Positions 1 through 5,500 are shown, counted from the stretch's first letter. The stretch: 6,239 bases of DNA from Microbacteriaceae bacterium (GCA_025464125.1 JAODLU010000051.1:1-6239); one strand, 5' to 3'. Translations and numbers: made by a program. The notes: generated from the letters alone by a model not told the origin.

Positions 1-110
1 CAGGACGCACGGCCCGACACGCCGCGTTTGCGGCATCGAGAGACGGCGTGTTGCCCGTTTATCCTGATCCGCGGAACTTTTGGGCGCGGAAACAGGCGCC
101 GAACCGGGGC
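1..110. repeat. Direct repeat, copy 1 (left-truncated by window)
   Basis: Bases 1-73 are identical to 214-286. After a single substitution (G at 74, C at 287) identity continues to position 100. There a one-base length difference occurs (G at 101 against TA at 314-315), and the match runs on to 110. Beyond 110 the two units diverge. The copy contains a short perfect hairpin at 21-34 (GCCGC, loop GTTT, GCGGC), most of a long imperfect inverted repeat ending in TCCTGATCCG at 62-71, and a second small hairpin at 83-100 (GGCGC/GCGCC). The first five bases of the long inverted repeat would fall to the left of the window. I do not recognise the repeat family. Confidence 0.9.
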
Positions 111-208
111 CGGCGGGCAACTGGGGCGCAGGCCTGAGTGCGCCTCGTCGGATTTCCGGGCCTCCGCCACAGCCGCTGGGCACGACCGCCGCCGCCGCAA
201 AGTGTTCA

Positions 209-284
209 CGGATCAGGACGCACGGCCCGACACGCCGCGTTTGCGGCATCGAGAGACGGCGTGTTGCCCGTTTATCCTGATCCG
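209..284. repeat. Long imperfect inverted repeat (hairpin-forming core)
   Basis: The outer 10 bp form perfect terminal inverted repeats: CGGATCAGGA at 209-218 and TCCTGATCCG at 275-284. Further in, CGACACGCCG at 228-237 pairs with CGGCGTGTTG at 258-267, with one mismatch, and partly complementary C/G-rich bases lie between. The total is about 28-29 bases per arm around a loop of roughly 20. An alternative inner hairpin, GCCGC-GTTT-GCGGC at 234-247, competes with the inner part of the stem. A TTTT run follows at 291-294, too far from the stem for a textbook intrinsic terminator. Possible roles are a REP/BIME-like palindromic element, a non-autonomous mobile relic with short terminal inverted repeats, or a structured transcript. 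The structure is seen; the role is not established. Confidence 0.75.
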
Positions 285-324
285 CGCAACTTTTGGGCGC
301 GGAAACAGGCGCCTAAACCGGGGC
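209..324. repeat. Direct repeat, copy 2, including the complete inverted repeat
   Basis: This is the second copy of the left-edge repeat. The portion comparable with copy 1 is 214-324; the element is extended to 209 because the inverted-repeat arm CGGATCAGGA begins there. Copy-to-copy spacing is 213 bp. The two copies differ by only one substitution and one small indel over about 110 bp, while the DNA between them shows no matching partner. That pattern indicates recent duplication or active maintenance of a discrete element rather than ordinary divergence. The element has no coding capacity I can support. Confidence 0.9.
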
Positions 325-356
325 GACCGACGGCGCGGGCCGGGCGGCGGCCGCGG

Positions 357-406
357 CCTGAAGCAGCGGCACAGCCTGGACCGGCGCGGCACATCCTGAA
401 GCAGCG
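357..406. repeat. Short GC-rich direct repeats
   Basis: CCTGAAGCAGCG occurs at 357-368 and again at 395-406. Between and overlapping them, GCGGCACAGCCTG (366-378) recurs as GCGGCACATCCTG (386-398) with one mismatch, 20 bp downstream. The arrangement looks like a small, partly degenerate local duplication just after the second large repeat copy and just before the 3' end of the minus-strand membrane protein gene. Such repeats arise easily in GC-rich non-coding DNA by slippage, and I attach no function to them. Confidence 0.5.
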
Positions 407-436
407 CCGCACGGTCTCCTGCGACGAATGCCCCCG

Positions 437-796
437 CTACACCTTGCGGTTACGCGGCTCGGGGGTCTTGTTGGGGTCGGTGCCGGGGGTACGCCAGATC
501 TGGTTGAACTCGAGGCTCTGCGCGCGCAGGGCGTGACCGATTACGAGGAACGCGATGATGGCGATGGCTGCGGCGACCGCGAACGCGATGCGTGCGACGA
601 GGAGAGCGGATGAATCCACGATCGCCGTGCCGGTGAACACGTTCACCACTGATTGGCCGAGCTGGCCCGACTTGCTGTTGGCATCTGTAGCAACAGTGGA
701 TGCGGCGATGCCGACCGCGAACCCGGCGAGCACCAGCACGGTCGAGATTGCGGTGGCGGCGCGGAGGGAGCGCATCGAGCTGAGCATGATGACCAT
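437..796 (-). CDS. Small two-helix membrane protein of unknown function
   Basis: The product is about 119 residues long. It has two clear hydrophobic segments (roughly residues 14-38 and 63-89) separated by a polar, Ser/Asn/Gln-rich loop of about 24 residues, and a hydrophilic C-terminal tail rich in Pro, Asn, Arg and Lys. Basic residues in the short N-terminus (RSLR) and in the tail suggest both ends are cytoplasmic and the loop is outside. I recognise no named family and give no function. The start is uncertain. ATG at 796 has GAGG only 3 bases upstream; an in-frame GTG at 805 has GGAG at a better 9-base spacing and adds three residues; ATGs at 787 and 775 are also possible. All leave both helices intact. 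It is transcribed divergently from the oxidoreductase gene at 863, and the short gap holds an inverted repeat. The same frame stays open far into the neighbouring gene, but that extension is antisense to a well-conserved enzyme and is not believed. Confidence 0.75.
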   Translation of the reverse strand: MVIMLSSMRSLRAATAISTVLVLAGFAVGIAASTVATDANSKSGQLGQSVVNVFTGTAIVDSSALLVARIAFAVAAAIAIIAFLVIGHALRAQSLEFNQIWRTPGTDPNKTPEPRNRKV

Positions 797-814
797 TATC
801 CTCACCCGGTCGTG

Positions 815-836
815 CTCCGGGCGGTTTGGCCCGGAG
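815..836. promoter_or_regulatory. Perfect inverted repeat between divergent genes (candidate operator)
   Basis: CTCCGGGC at 815-822 and GCCCGGAG at 829-836 form a perfect 8-bp inverted repeat around a 6-base centre. It sits in the roughly 60 bp that separate the starts of the membrane protein gene (minus) and the oxidoreductase gene (plus). A dyad in a shared upstream region is a typical position for a repressor or activator site acting on both genes. The sequence could also simply fold as a GC-rich hairpin in the 5' leader of either transcript. I see no strong -35/-10 pair to anchor it, and no regulator gene lies nearby in the window. Confidence 0.4.
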
Positions 837-862
837 TAGTCTCGGCTCCGGAGGTGCCCGCC

Positions 863-1828
863 ATGGCCCAGGTTCCGCAACATCCGACCGCACGGCGCTG
901 GACAGCGCACAGTTTCGGTAAGCCCGATGTGCTGCAGCTCGAGGAGTTCATTGCGCCTCCTCCCGAGGCTGGACAGGTCACGATCGACGTACGCGCGGTC
1001 GGCATGAATCCCACCGATTTTAAGGCTGTCAGCGGCATGTATACGAAGGACCCGTCGCTGCTTCCGCTCGTTCCGGGCGCCGAGGTCGCTGGGGTCATCG
1101 CAGCGATGGGCCCTGGCACCGAGATCGCGTCCGGCGGGGGAGCGGTTGGCGATGAAGTGCTCGCCTATCGAATCACGGGGGGCTACTCCACCCAGGTGAC
1201 GGTGTCGGCCGATGACGTCTACGCAAAGCCCGCCAGCGTCGGTTTCGCCGAGGCCGCCAACCTGTTGCTGGCCGGCGCCACTGCCGCAGACATGATGCGG
1301 GTGACGAGCGTCACGGCGGGGCAAACCGCACTGGTGCATGGGGCGTCGGGGGCGGTCGGAGTGAGCCTGCTGCAGCAGCTGCGCAGCCTCGGTGTGCGCA
1401 CCATCGGAACGTCGAGCGAGAAGAACTTCGCCGTGGTCGAGCGCTTCGGCGGCGAGCCGGTCGTGTACGGCGCGGGGCTCGAGCAGCGCGTGCGCCAGCT
1501 CGCGCCCAACGGTATCGATGTGGCATTCGACACTGTCGGGACCGACGAGGCGGTGGATGTCTCGCTCGCCCTTGTCGCCGACCGCGACCATGTGGCGTCA
1601 GCTGCCGCGATGCGGCGGGCACCGATCGACGGGTTCCACGTGGTTGGTGGAACGGCCCCCGGCAGCGCGGAATTCCGCAAGGTGGTCAGGGCCCGACTTA
1701 TCGCGCTCGCTGCATCCGGCGAACTCGTTGTGCCGATCGCGCAGGTGTTTCCGTTCGCCGACGCGGTTGAGGCGCTTACTCTGCTCGCGACAGGGCATCC
1801 CGGCGGCAAGCTGGCACTCGAAGTCTGA
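863..1828 (+). CDS. Zinc-independent NAD(P)-dependent quinone oxidoreductase-like protein (MDR family)
   Basis: The product has 321 residues, the usual length for the zeta-crystallin/quinone oxidoreductase branch of the medium-chain dehydrogenase/reductase superfamily. The N-terminal GroES-like catalytic domain shows the family blocks RAVGMNPTDFK (44-54) and PLVPGAEVAGVI (68-79). The Rossmann nucleotide-binding motif VHGASGAVG is at 158-166, in the alanine/glycine-rich form common in NADPH-using members. FDTVG (222-226) and the C-terminal GHPGGKLALEV (311-321) also fit. The cysteine cluster and catalytic zinc ligands of alcohol dehydrogenases are absent. The expected reaction is cytoplasmic NADPH-dependent reduction of a quinone, enone or similar carbonyl compound; the real substrate cannot be read from sequence. 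The start at 863 is chosen because GGAGG at 850-854 lies 8 bases upstream and the conserved domain begins shortly afterwards; the open frame further upstream overlaps the divergent gene. The 3' end faces the UvrA-like gene with a 3-bp gap. Confidence 0.9.
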   Translation: MAQVPQHPTARRWTAHSFGKPDVLQLEEFIAPPPEAGQVTIDVRAVGMNPTDFKAVSGMYTKDPSLLPLVPGAEVAGVIAAMGPGTEIASGGGAVGDEVLAYRITGGYSTQVTVSADDVYAKPASVGFAEAANLLLAGATAADMMRVTSVTAGQTALVHGASGAVGVSLLQQLRSLGVRTIGTSSEKNFAVVERFGGEPVVYGAGLEQRVRQLAPNGIDVAFDTVGTDEAVDVSLALVADRDHVASAAAMRRAPIDGFHVVGGTAPGSAEFRKVVRARLIALAASGELVVPIAQVFPFADAVEALTLLATGHPGGKLALEV

Positions 1829-1831
1829 AGG

Positions 1832-4096
1832 CTAGGCGCCCACGTAGAGCCTGAGGTGCTGCGCGGTCAGCGTCTCAGACGACCCGACGAGGTCGGCCGG
1901 GGTTCCCTCGAAGACGATGGTTCCGCCATCCTGCCCTGCACCGGGTCCGACGTCGATGATCCAGTCGGCGTGGGCCATCACCGCCTGGTGATGCTCGATC
2001 ACGATCACCGTGTTGCCGGCATCCACGAGCCTGTCGAGCAGGGCGAGCAGCTTGTCCACATCGGCGAGGTGCAGGCCTGTTGTGGGCTCGTCGAGCACGT
2101 AGATGCCCTTGCCGCCGCCCATATGGATGGCCAGTTTCATGCGCTGCCGTTCGCCGCCTGAAAGCGTGGTGAGCGGCTGGCCGATGGAGATGTAGCCAAG
2201 GCCAACGTCGTCGAGCCGCTGCAGGATGTCGTGTGCGGGCCCTTCGGCGAAGAACTCCAGCGCTTCGGCAACCGGCATGGCCAGCACTTCACTGATGTTC
2301 TGCCCGTCGAGCGTGTAGCCGAGCACCTCGTCGGTGAATCGCCTGCCTTCGCAGACCTCGCAGACGGTGGCCACCCCGGCGATCATGGCCAGGTCGCTGA
2401 AGACGAGACCGATGCCTTTGCAGTTGGGGCACGCGCCCTCGGAGTTTGCGCTGAAGAGCGCGGGCTTCACTTTGTTGGCTTTCGCAAAGGCAGCGCGGAT
2501 CGGGTCGAGCAGGCCCGTGTATGTTGCCGGGTTGCTGCGCCGCGACCCCCTGATCGGCGCCTGGTCGACGACGGTGACCGAGTCCGACTTCGGCATCGAG
2601 CCGTACATGAGCGAGCTCTTGCCTGAGCCGGCGACACCGGTGACGACGGTGAGCACGCCGGTCGGAATGTCGACGCTCACGTCTTTCAGGTTGTGCAGCG
2701 TGGCGTGCGTGATCGACAGCTGGCCGGACGCCGATCGGATGTCGCCTCGCAACGATGCCCGATGGTCGAGGTGATTGCCAGTGAGGGTGCCCGACCGCCG
2801 CAGCTCGTCGACTGTTCCCTCGAACTGGATGTGCCCGCCGTTCCTGCCGGCTCCCGGCCCAAGGTCGACCACGTGATCGGCGATCGCGATCGTCTCCGGT
2901 TTGTGCTCGACGACGAGAACGGTGTTGCCTTTGTCGCGCAGGCGCAGCAGCAGTTCGTTCATGCGCTGGATGTCGTGGGGATGCAGCCCGACGGTCGGCT
3001 CGTCGAAAACGTAGGTGATATCGGTGAGCGCTGAGCCGAGGTGCCGAACCATCTTCACGCGCTGGGCCTCGCCGCCGGACAGCGTGCCCGACTTGCGGTC
3101 GAGGCTGAGGTAGCCGAGCCCGAGCCCGACGAAGGTATCGAGGGTTTCCTGCAGGGTTGAGATGAGTGGGGCCACCACGGCATCGTCGATGCCGCGCACG
3201 AACTCGGCGAGATTCGTGATCTGCATTGCCGAGGCATCCGCGATGTTGGTCGCCCCGATCTTCGAGGACCGCACGGCCTCATTGAGTCGGCTGCCATTGC
3301 AGTCGGGGCAGGTGGTGAAGGCGACAGCCCTGTCGATGAAGGCACGGATGTGCGGCTGCACTGCGTCGCGGTCTTTCGACAGGATGCTCTTCTGCACCTT
3401 CGGCACGAGACCTTCATACGTCATGTTGATGCCGGTGACCCTGACCTTTGTCGACTCCTTGTACAGGAAGTCCTGCAATTGCTGCTCGGTGAAGTCGGAG
3501 ATTGGAACATTGGCTGGCACGAATCCGGACTCGGCAAAGATGCGCACCAGCCAGCCGTCAGGCGTGTAGCCGGGAATCGTGATCGCGCCATCTTCTATGG
3601 ATTTGGTGCGGTCGAACAGCTGGTCGAGGGCGATGTCATTGATCTCGCCGAGCCCCTCGCAGCGGGTGCACATGCCTTCGACGCTGTTGAAGCCGTACAT
3701 GAATGCCGGGCCGACAGACGGCCGCCCAAGCTTGGAGAACAGGATGCGCAGCATCGCATTCACGTCGGTTGCCGTGCCGACAGTGGAGCGTGAGTTGGCC
3801 CCCATGCGCTCCTGGTCGACGATGATCGCGGCCGACAGGTTCTGCAGCAGGTCGACATCGGGGCGGGCAAGACTCGGCATGAATCCCTGCACGAATGCCG
3901 AATACGTCTCGTTGATGAGTCGCTGCGCCTCGGCCGCGATGGTGCCGAATACGAGGGAGGACTTGCCCGAACCCGAGACGCCCGTGAAGACGGTCAGGCG
4001 ACGCTTGGGAATATCGAGCGACACATCCTGCAGGTTGTTGGCGCGCGCACCGCGAATGCGGATGACGTCATGGCTGTCTGCGGGGGAGTCGGTCAT
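1832..4096 (-). CDS. Short UvrA-like tandem ABC ATPase (UvrA paralogue, DrrC-like type)
   Basis: The product has 754 residues, against about 940-970 for housekeeping UvrA. Both ATPase halves look intact. The first has Walker A GVSGSGKSS at 39-47, signature LSGGEAQR at 339-346 and Walker B with DEPTVGLHP at 365-373. The second has Walker A GVAGSGKSS at 487-495, signature LSGGERQR at 645-652 and DEPTTGLH at 669-676. Zinc-ligand pairs remain at CTRC 143-146, CPDC 263-266, CPNC 556-559 and CEVC 579-582. The segment that binds UvrB in full UvrA is missing: the conserved TVGTATDV block (105-112) runs almost directly into FMYGFNSVEGMC (132-143), and the first CxxC of the N-terminal zinc module is lost with it. 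This is the architecture of UvrA2 and DrrC-type proteins, known for DNA binding and tolerance of intercalating drugs, so UvrB-dependent repair is unlikely. The start at 4096 is chosen because AGGA lies 7 bases upstream and homology begins at once. It is probably cytoplasmic and DNA-associated. The gene is monocistronic here, divergent from the gene at 4239. Confidence 0.93.
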   Translation of the reverse strand: MTDSPADSHDVIRIRGARANNLQDVSLDIPKRRLTVFTGVSGSGKSSLVFGTIAAEAQRLINETYSAFVQGFMPSLARPDVDLLQNLSAAIIVDQERMGANSRSTVGTATDVNAMLRILFSKLGRPSVGPAFMYGFNSVEGMCTRCEGLGEINDIALDQLFDRTKSIEDGAITIPGYTPDGWLVRIFAESGFVPANVPISDFTEQQLQDFLYKESTKVRVTGINMTYEGLVPKVQKSILSKDRDAVQPHIRAFIDRAVAFTTCPDCNGSRLNEAVRSSKIGATNIADASAMQITNLAEFVRGIDDAVVAPLISTLQETLDTFVGLGLGYLSLDRKSGTLSGGEAQRVKMVRHLGSALTDITYVFDEPTVGLHPHDIQRMNELLLRLRDKGNTVLVVEHKPETIAIADHVVDLGPGAGRNGGHIQFEGTVDELRRSGTLTGNHLDHRASLRGDIRSASGQLSITHATLHNLKDVSVDIPTGVLTVVTGVAGSGKSSLMYGSMPKSDSVTVVDQAPIRGSRRSNPATYTGLLDPIRAAFAKANKVKPALFSANSEGACPNCKGIGLVFSDLAMIAGVATVCEVCEGRRFTDEVLGYTLDGQNISEVLAMPVAEALEFFAEGPAHDILQRLDDVGLGYISIGQPLTTLSGGERQRMKLAIHMGGGKGIYVLDEPTTGLHLADVDKLLALLDRLVDAGNTVIVIEHHQAVMAHADWIIDVGPGAGQDGGTIVFEGTPADLVGSSETLTAQHLRLYVGA

Positions 4097-4238
4097 GCTG
4101 CCATCCTGCCGGAAGCCACCGTCTCCGACCCGCCTGATGGGTGTCGTCGGTATGCCCTCGGCGAACGCGGTGGCGCATTTCAGGGCGCTCACAGCATGCC
4201 CTGTCACCGTCGTTTCACACCTCATAAAGGAGCACACC
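4097..4238. promoter_or_regulatory. Divergent promoter region between the UvrA-like gene and the gene at 4239
   Basis: These 142 bp must hold the start signals for both flanking genes unless they are read from further away. A perfect but short inverted repeat, CAGGGC at 4181-4186 and GCCCTG at 4198-4203, lies about 36 bases before the plus-strand start, and a bulged CCGAC/GTCGG dyad lies at 4125-4150. AAAGGAG at 4226-4232 is a strong ribosome binding site for the plus-strand gene. I found no convincing -35/-10 pair. I also found nothing resembling the actinobacterial LexA box (the TCGAAC-N4-GTTCGA type), so the sequence gives no sign of SOS control of the UvrA-like gene. Confidence 0.5.
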
Positions 4239-4919
4239 ATGGGTTTTCTGGACCGCCTGCTTGGCCGCGAAGAACAGACTTTCCCGCAGCCGGCGCCTCC
4301 CCGCCGCAATGCTGCCCAGCGCACCGACGACGAGATCGCGGTCGAGCGCTACCAGTACCTGCTGCGCACTGCCCCTCCCCAGACGATCGAGCGGGTGCAC
4401 ACCGAAGCTTTCTCGAAGCTCACTCCAAAGCAGCGCGATATTCTCTTCGACCAGCTCACGGCCCAGGCCTCGACTGCAAGCGAACGGCCAGCGGATGCCC
4501 AGCCTGCAACCCTCGCGCAGGCTGCAACCCGTGCCGAGCTGCAGAACCCTGGCACGATGACCCGCACCCTGAGCGGCGGAGCGATGGGCCCGAGCTTCGG
4601 CAGCATGGTCGGCAGCTCCCTGCTGGGCAGCGTCGCGGGCTACGTGATCGGTTCGACACTGATGAACGCTTTCATGCCGATGGGCACGGATTCGAGCGCT
4701 TCGGACGCGAGCGCATCCGACTCGAACGACGCGAACTCCAGCGACCCAGGCACTGACTCGGGCAGCGACTCCAACACGACGACCGACGCGAGCGCAGCCG
4801 ACTCCGGCTCAGACGGCAGTGGCTATGACGGCGGCAGTTACGACGGTGGCGGAGACTTCAGCGGCGGCTCAGACTTCGGCGGTGGCGACTTCGGCGGGGG
4901 CGGCGACTTCGGCTTTTAG
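4239..4919 (+). CDS. Protein of unknown function with glycine-zipper segment and Gly/Asp/Phe repeat tail
   Basis: The product has 226 residues and four distinct zones. Residues 1-12 (MGFLDRLLGREE) form a short amphipathic stretch. Residues 29-75 are a charged, helix-prone block (DDEIAVERYQYLLRTAPPQT and following) that resembles a conserved block I associate with uncharacterised actinobacterial proteins. Residues 121-147 are hydrophobic with glycines at 121, 125, 130, 134 and 138, a glycine-zipper pattern that favours tight helix packing in membranes. Residues 150-187 are a Ser/Asp/Asn-rich, acidic low-complexity linker. Residues 203-226 repeat Gly-Gly-Asp-Phe and end at Phe. There is no N-terminal signal peptide. 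The start at 4239 is fixed by AAAGGAG 6 bases upstream. A Gly-rich tail after a single hydrophobic segment could be a membrane-anchored flexible domain, but I do not assign a function. The SRPBCC gene follows on the same strand after about 100 bp and has its own ribosome binding site; co-transcription is possible but not shown. Confidence 0.88.
   Translation: MGFLDRLLGREEQTFPQPAPPRRNAAQRTDDEIAVERYQYLLRTAPPQTIERVHTEAFSKLTPKQRDILFDQLTAQASTASERPADAQPATLAQAATRAELQNPGTMTRTLSGGAMGPSFGSMVGSSLLGSVAGYVIGSTLMNAFMPMGTDSSASDASASDSNDANSSDPGTDSGSDSNTTTDASAADSGSDGSGYDGGSYDGGGDFSGGSDFGGGDFGGGGDFGF
4845..4916 (+). repeat. In-frame low-complexity repeat coding Gly-Gly-Asp-Phe units
   Basis: The last 24 codons of the 226-residue protein encode a run in which Asp-Phe dipeptides recur, separated by two to four Gly or Ser residues. 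The DNA itself is repetitive: GGCGACTTCGGCGG and close variants recur at 15-18 base intervals. Such stretches are prone to slippage in whole-codon steps, so the tail length may vary between related strains. The reading frame is intact to the stop at 4917-4919. Confidence 0.75.
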
Positions 4920-5020
4920 CCGCATGGCGGTGAGCGGCTCGTCCCTTCGCTACCGGCGGCGGCGCAGCGCGGCATCCTGATCGCTCGCGGCTCCGAATAC
5001 TCTTCTACAGAGGAGAGACC

Positions 5021-5500
5021 ATGTCGCTGAAGCACCCGAGTGCCACCGTTGATGCCATCGCCGACGCCCCGGTCGATCGCACGTTCGAGATCGCAACCCG
5101 CCTGACTCCGGTCGGTTTCTACCCGAAATTCGGGGTGGTGCCAGCTGTGCTCGAGGTGCGAGACCAGACCGGCGAATGGGATGCCCCAGGCCAGACCCGG
5201 CAGCTGATGCTGTCTGACGGCGGCTGGGTCATCGAGCACACGAAGGTGGTTGAGCCGTCAACGCTCTTCGCATACGAGCTGACCGACTTCCAGAAGGTTT
5301 TCGGGGTGCTCGTCGAGTTCGCACGGGCGGAATGGGTCTACACGGCCGAAGGTGAGGGCACGCGCATCCGCTGGACGTACACGTTTCACGCCCGCCGCGG
5401 AGCTGGCCTCGCGCTTTCTGCCATCGTCAGGCTGGCCTGGGCGCCATACATGAGAAGAGTGCTGCCAGGCATCGCCGCAGAGGTTGAGCGCCGCGTCTGA
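5021..5500 (+). CDS. SRPBCC (START/polyketide-cyclase-like) family protein
   Basis: The product has 159 residues, typical of a single-domain SRPBCC protein, a helix-grip fold with a deep hydrophobic cavity. The N-terminal strand followed by the helix entry APVDRTFEIATRL (16-28) is the usual family opening, where a phrase like 'APVERVWALL' is expected. Alternating strands follow (VLEVRDQTG, 43-51; TRQLMLSDGGWVIEHTKV, 59-76), then FAYELTD (83-89) and TRIRWTYTFHAR (114-125), and a long C-terminal helix with YMRRVLPGIAAEVERR (143-158). No signal peptide is visible, so it is likely cytoplasmic. Members bind lipids, polyketides or other hydrophobic ligands, and many have no known ligand; the family label does not by itself mean polyketide synthesis. 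The start is set by AGGAG at 5011-5015, 5 bases before the ATG. The 3' end converges on the transporter gene across 32 bp, in which I see no clear terminator. Confidence 0.85.
   Translation: MSLKHPSATVDAIADAPVDRTFEIATRLTPVGFYPKFGVVPAVLEVRDQTGEWDAPGQTRQLMLSDGGWVIEHTKVVEPSTLFAYELTDFQKVFGVLVEFARAEWVYTAEGEGTRIRWTYTFHARRGAGLALSAIVRLAWAPYMRRVLPGIAAEVERRV

Larger units (their letters stand above)
1..436. other. Gene-free, very GC-rich repeat-bearing region
   Basis: I find no credible gene here on either strand. Frames stay open only because the DNA is very GC-rich; their translations are dominated by Arg, Gly and Pro and show no family motif, and no convincing ribosome binding site precedes any start. 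What the stretch does hold is a pair of ~110 bp near-identical direct repeats with hairpin potential (1-110 and 214-324), a non-repeated spacer (111-208), and short GC-rich direct repeats around 357-406. The right end abuts the stop codon of the minus-strand membrane protein gene at 437, so part of this region is that gene's 3' flank. The left end is cut by the window, so the repeat may extend further. Confidence 0.7.

Noticed and set aside
28..399. A possible repeat protein encoded across the two left-edge repeats
   Set aside because: There is no ribosome binding site and the apparent start is a TTG in a frame open to the edge. Composition is extreme and the indel between copies breaks frame correspondence. 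Kept only as a low-interest question for the flanking sequence.
431..465. CCCCCG/CGGGGG inverted repeat at the 3' end of the membrane protein gene
   Set aside because: The loop is about 24 bases, it lies mostly within the coding region, and no T tract follows on the minus strand.
437..1591. A 384-codon open frame on the minus strand covering both the small membrane protein and most of the oxidoreductase gene
   Set aside because: Only its last ~120 codons look like a protein. The rest is antisense to a well-conserved dehydrogenase and is Arg/His/Gly-rich without motifs. The real start is near 796-805.
2880..2892. GCGATCGC and the 12-bp palindrome CGATCGCGATCG
   Set aside because: It lies inside the conserved coding sequence of the UvrA-like protein and is explained by Ala-Ile-Ala-Asp codons. 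It occurs once and resembles the cyanobacterial HIP1 word only by chance.
3579..4238. An upstream in-frame extension of the 226-residue protein through the UvrA-like gene
   Set aside because: It is antisense to highly conserved UvrA sequence, and a strong AAAGGAG ribosome binding site marks the start at 4239.
4097..4238. A LexA/SOS box upstream of the UvrA-like gene
   Set aside because: I looked for GAAC-N4-GTTC-type sequences on both strands of the gap and found none.
4097..4324. A 76-residue N-terminal extension of the UvrA-like protein
   Set aside because: The extension overlaps the divergent gene at 4239, has no UvrA similarity, and a start at 4096 has its own AGGA site and begins right at the conserved region.
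4918..4939. Candidate terminator after the 226-residue protein (AGCCGC/GCGGCT, 10-base loop)
   Set aside because: The six-base stem overlaps the stop codon, a competing CCGC-ATG-GCGG fold exists, and there is no T run after it. Too weak to call in GC-rich DNA.
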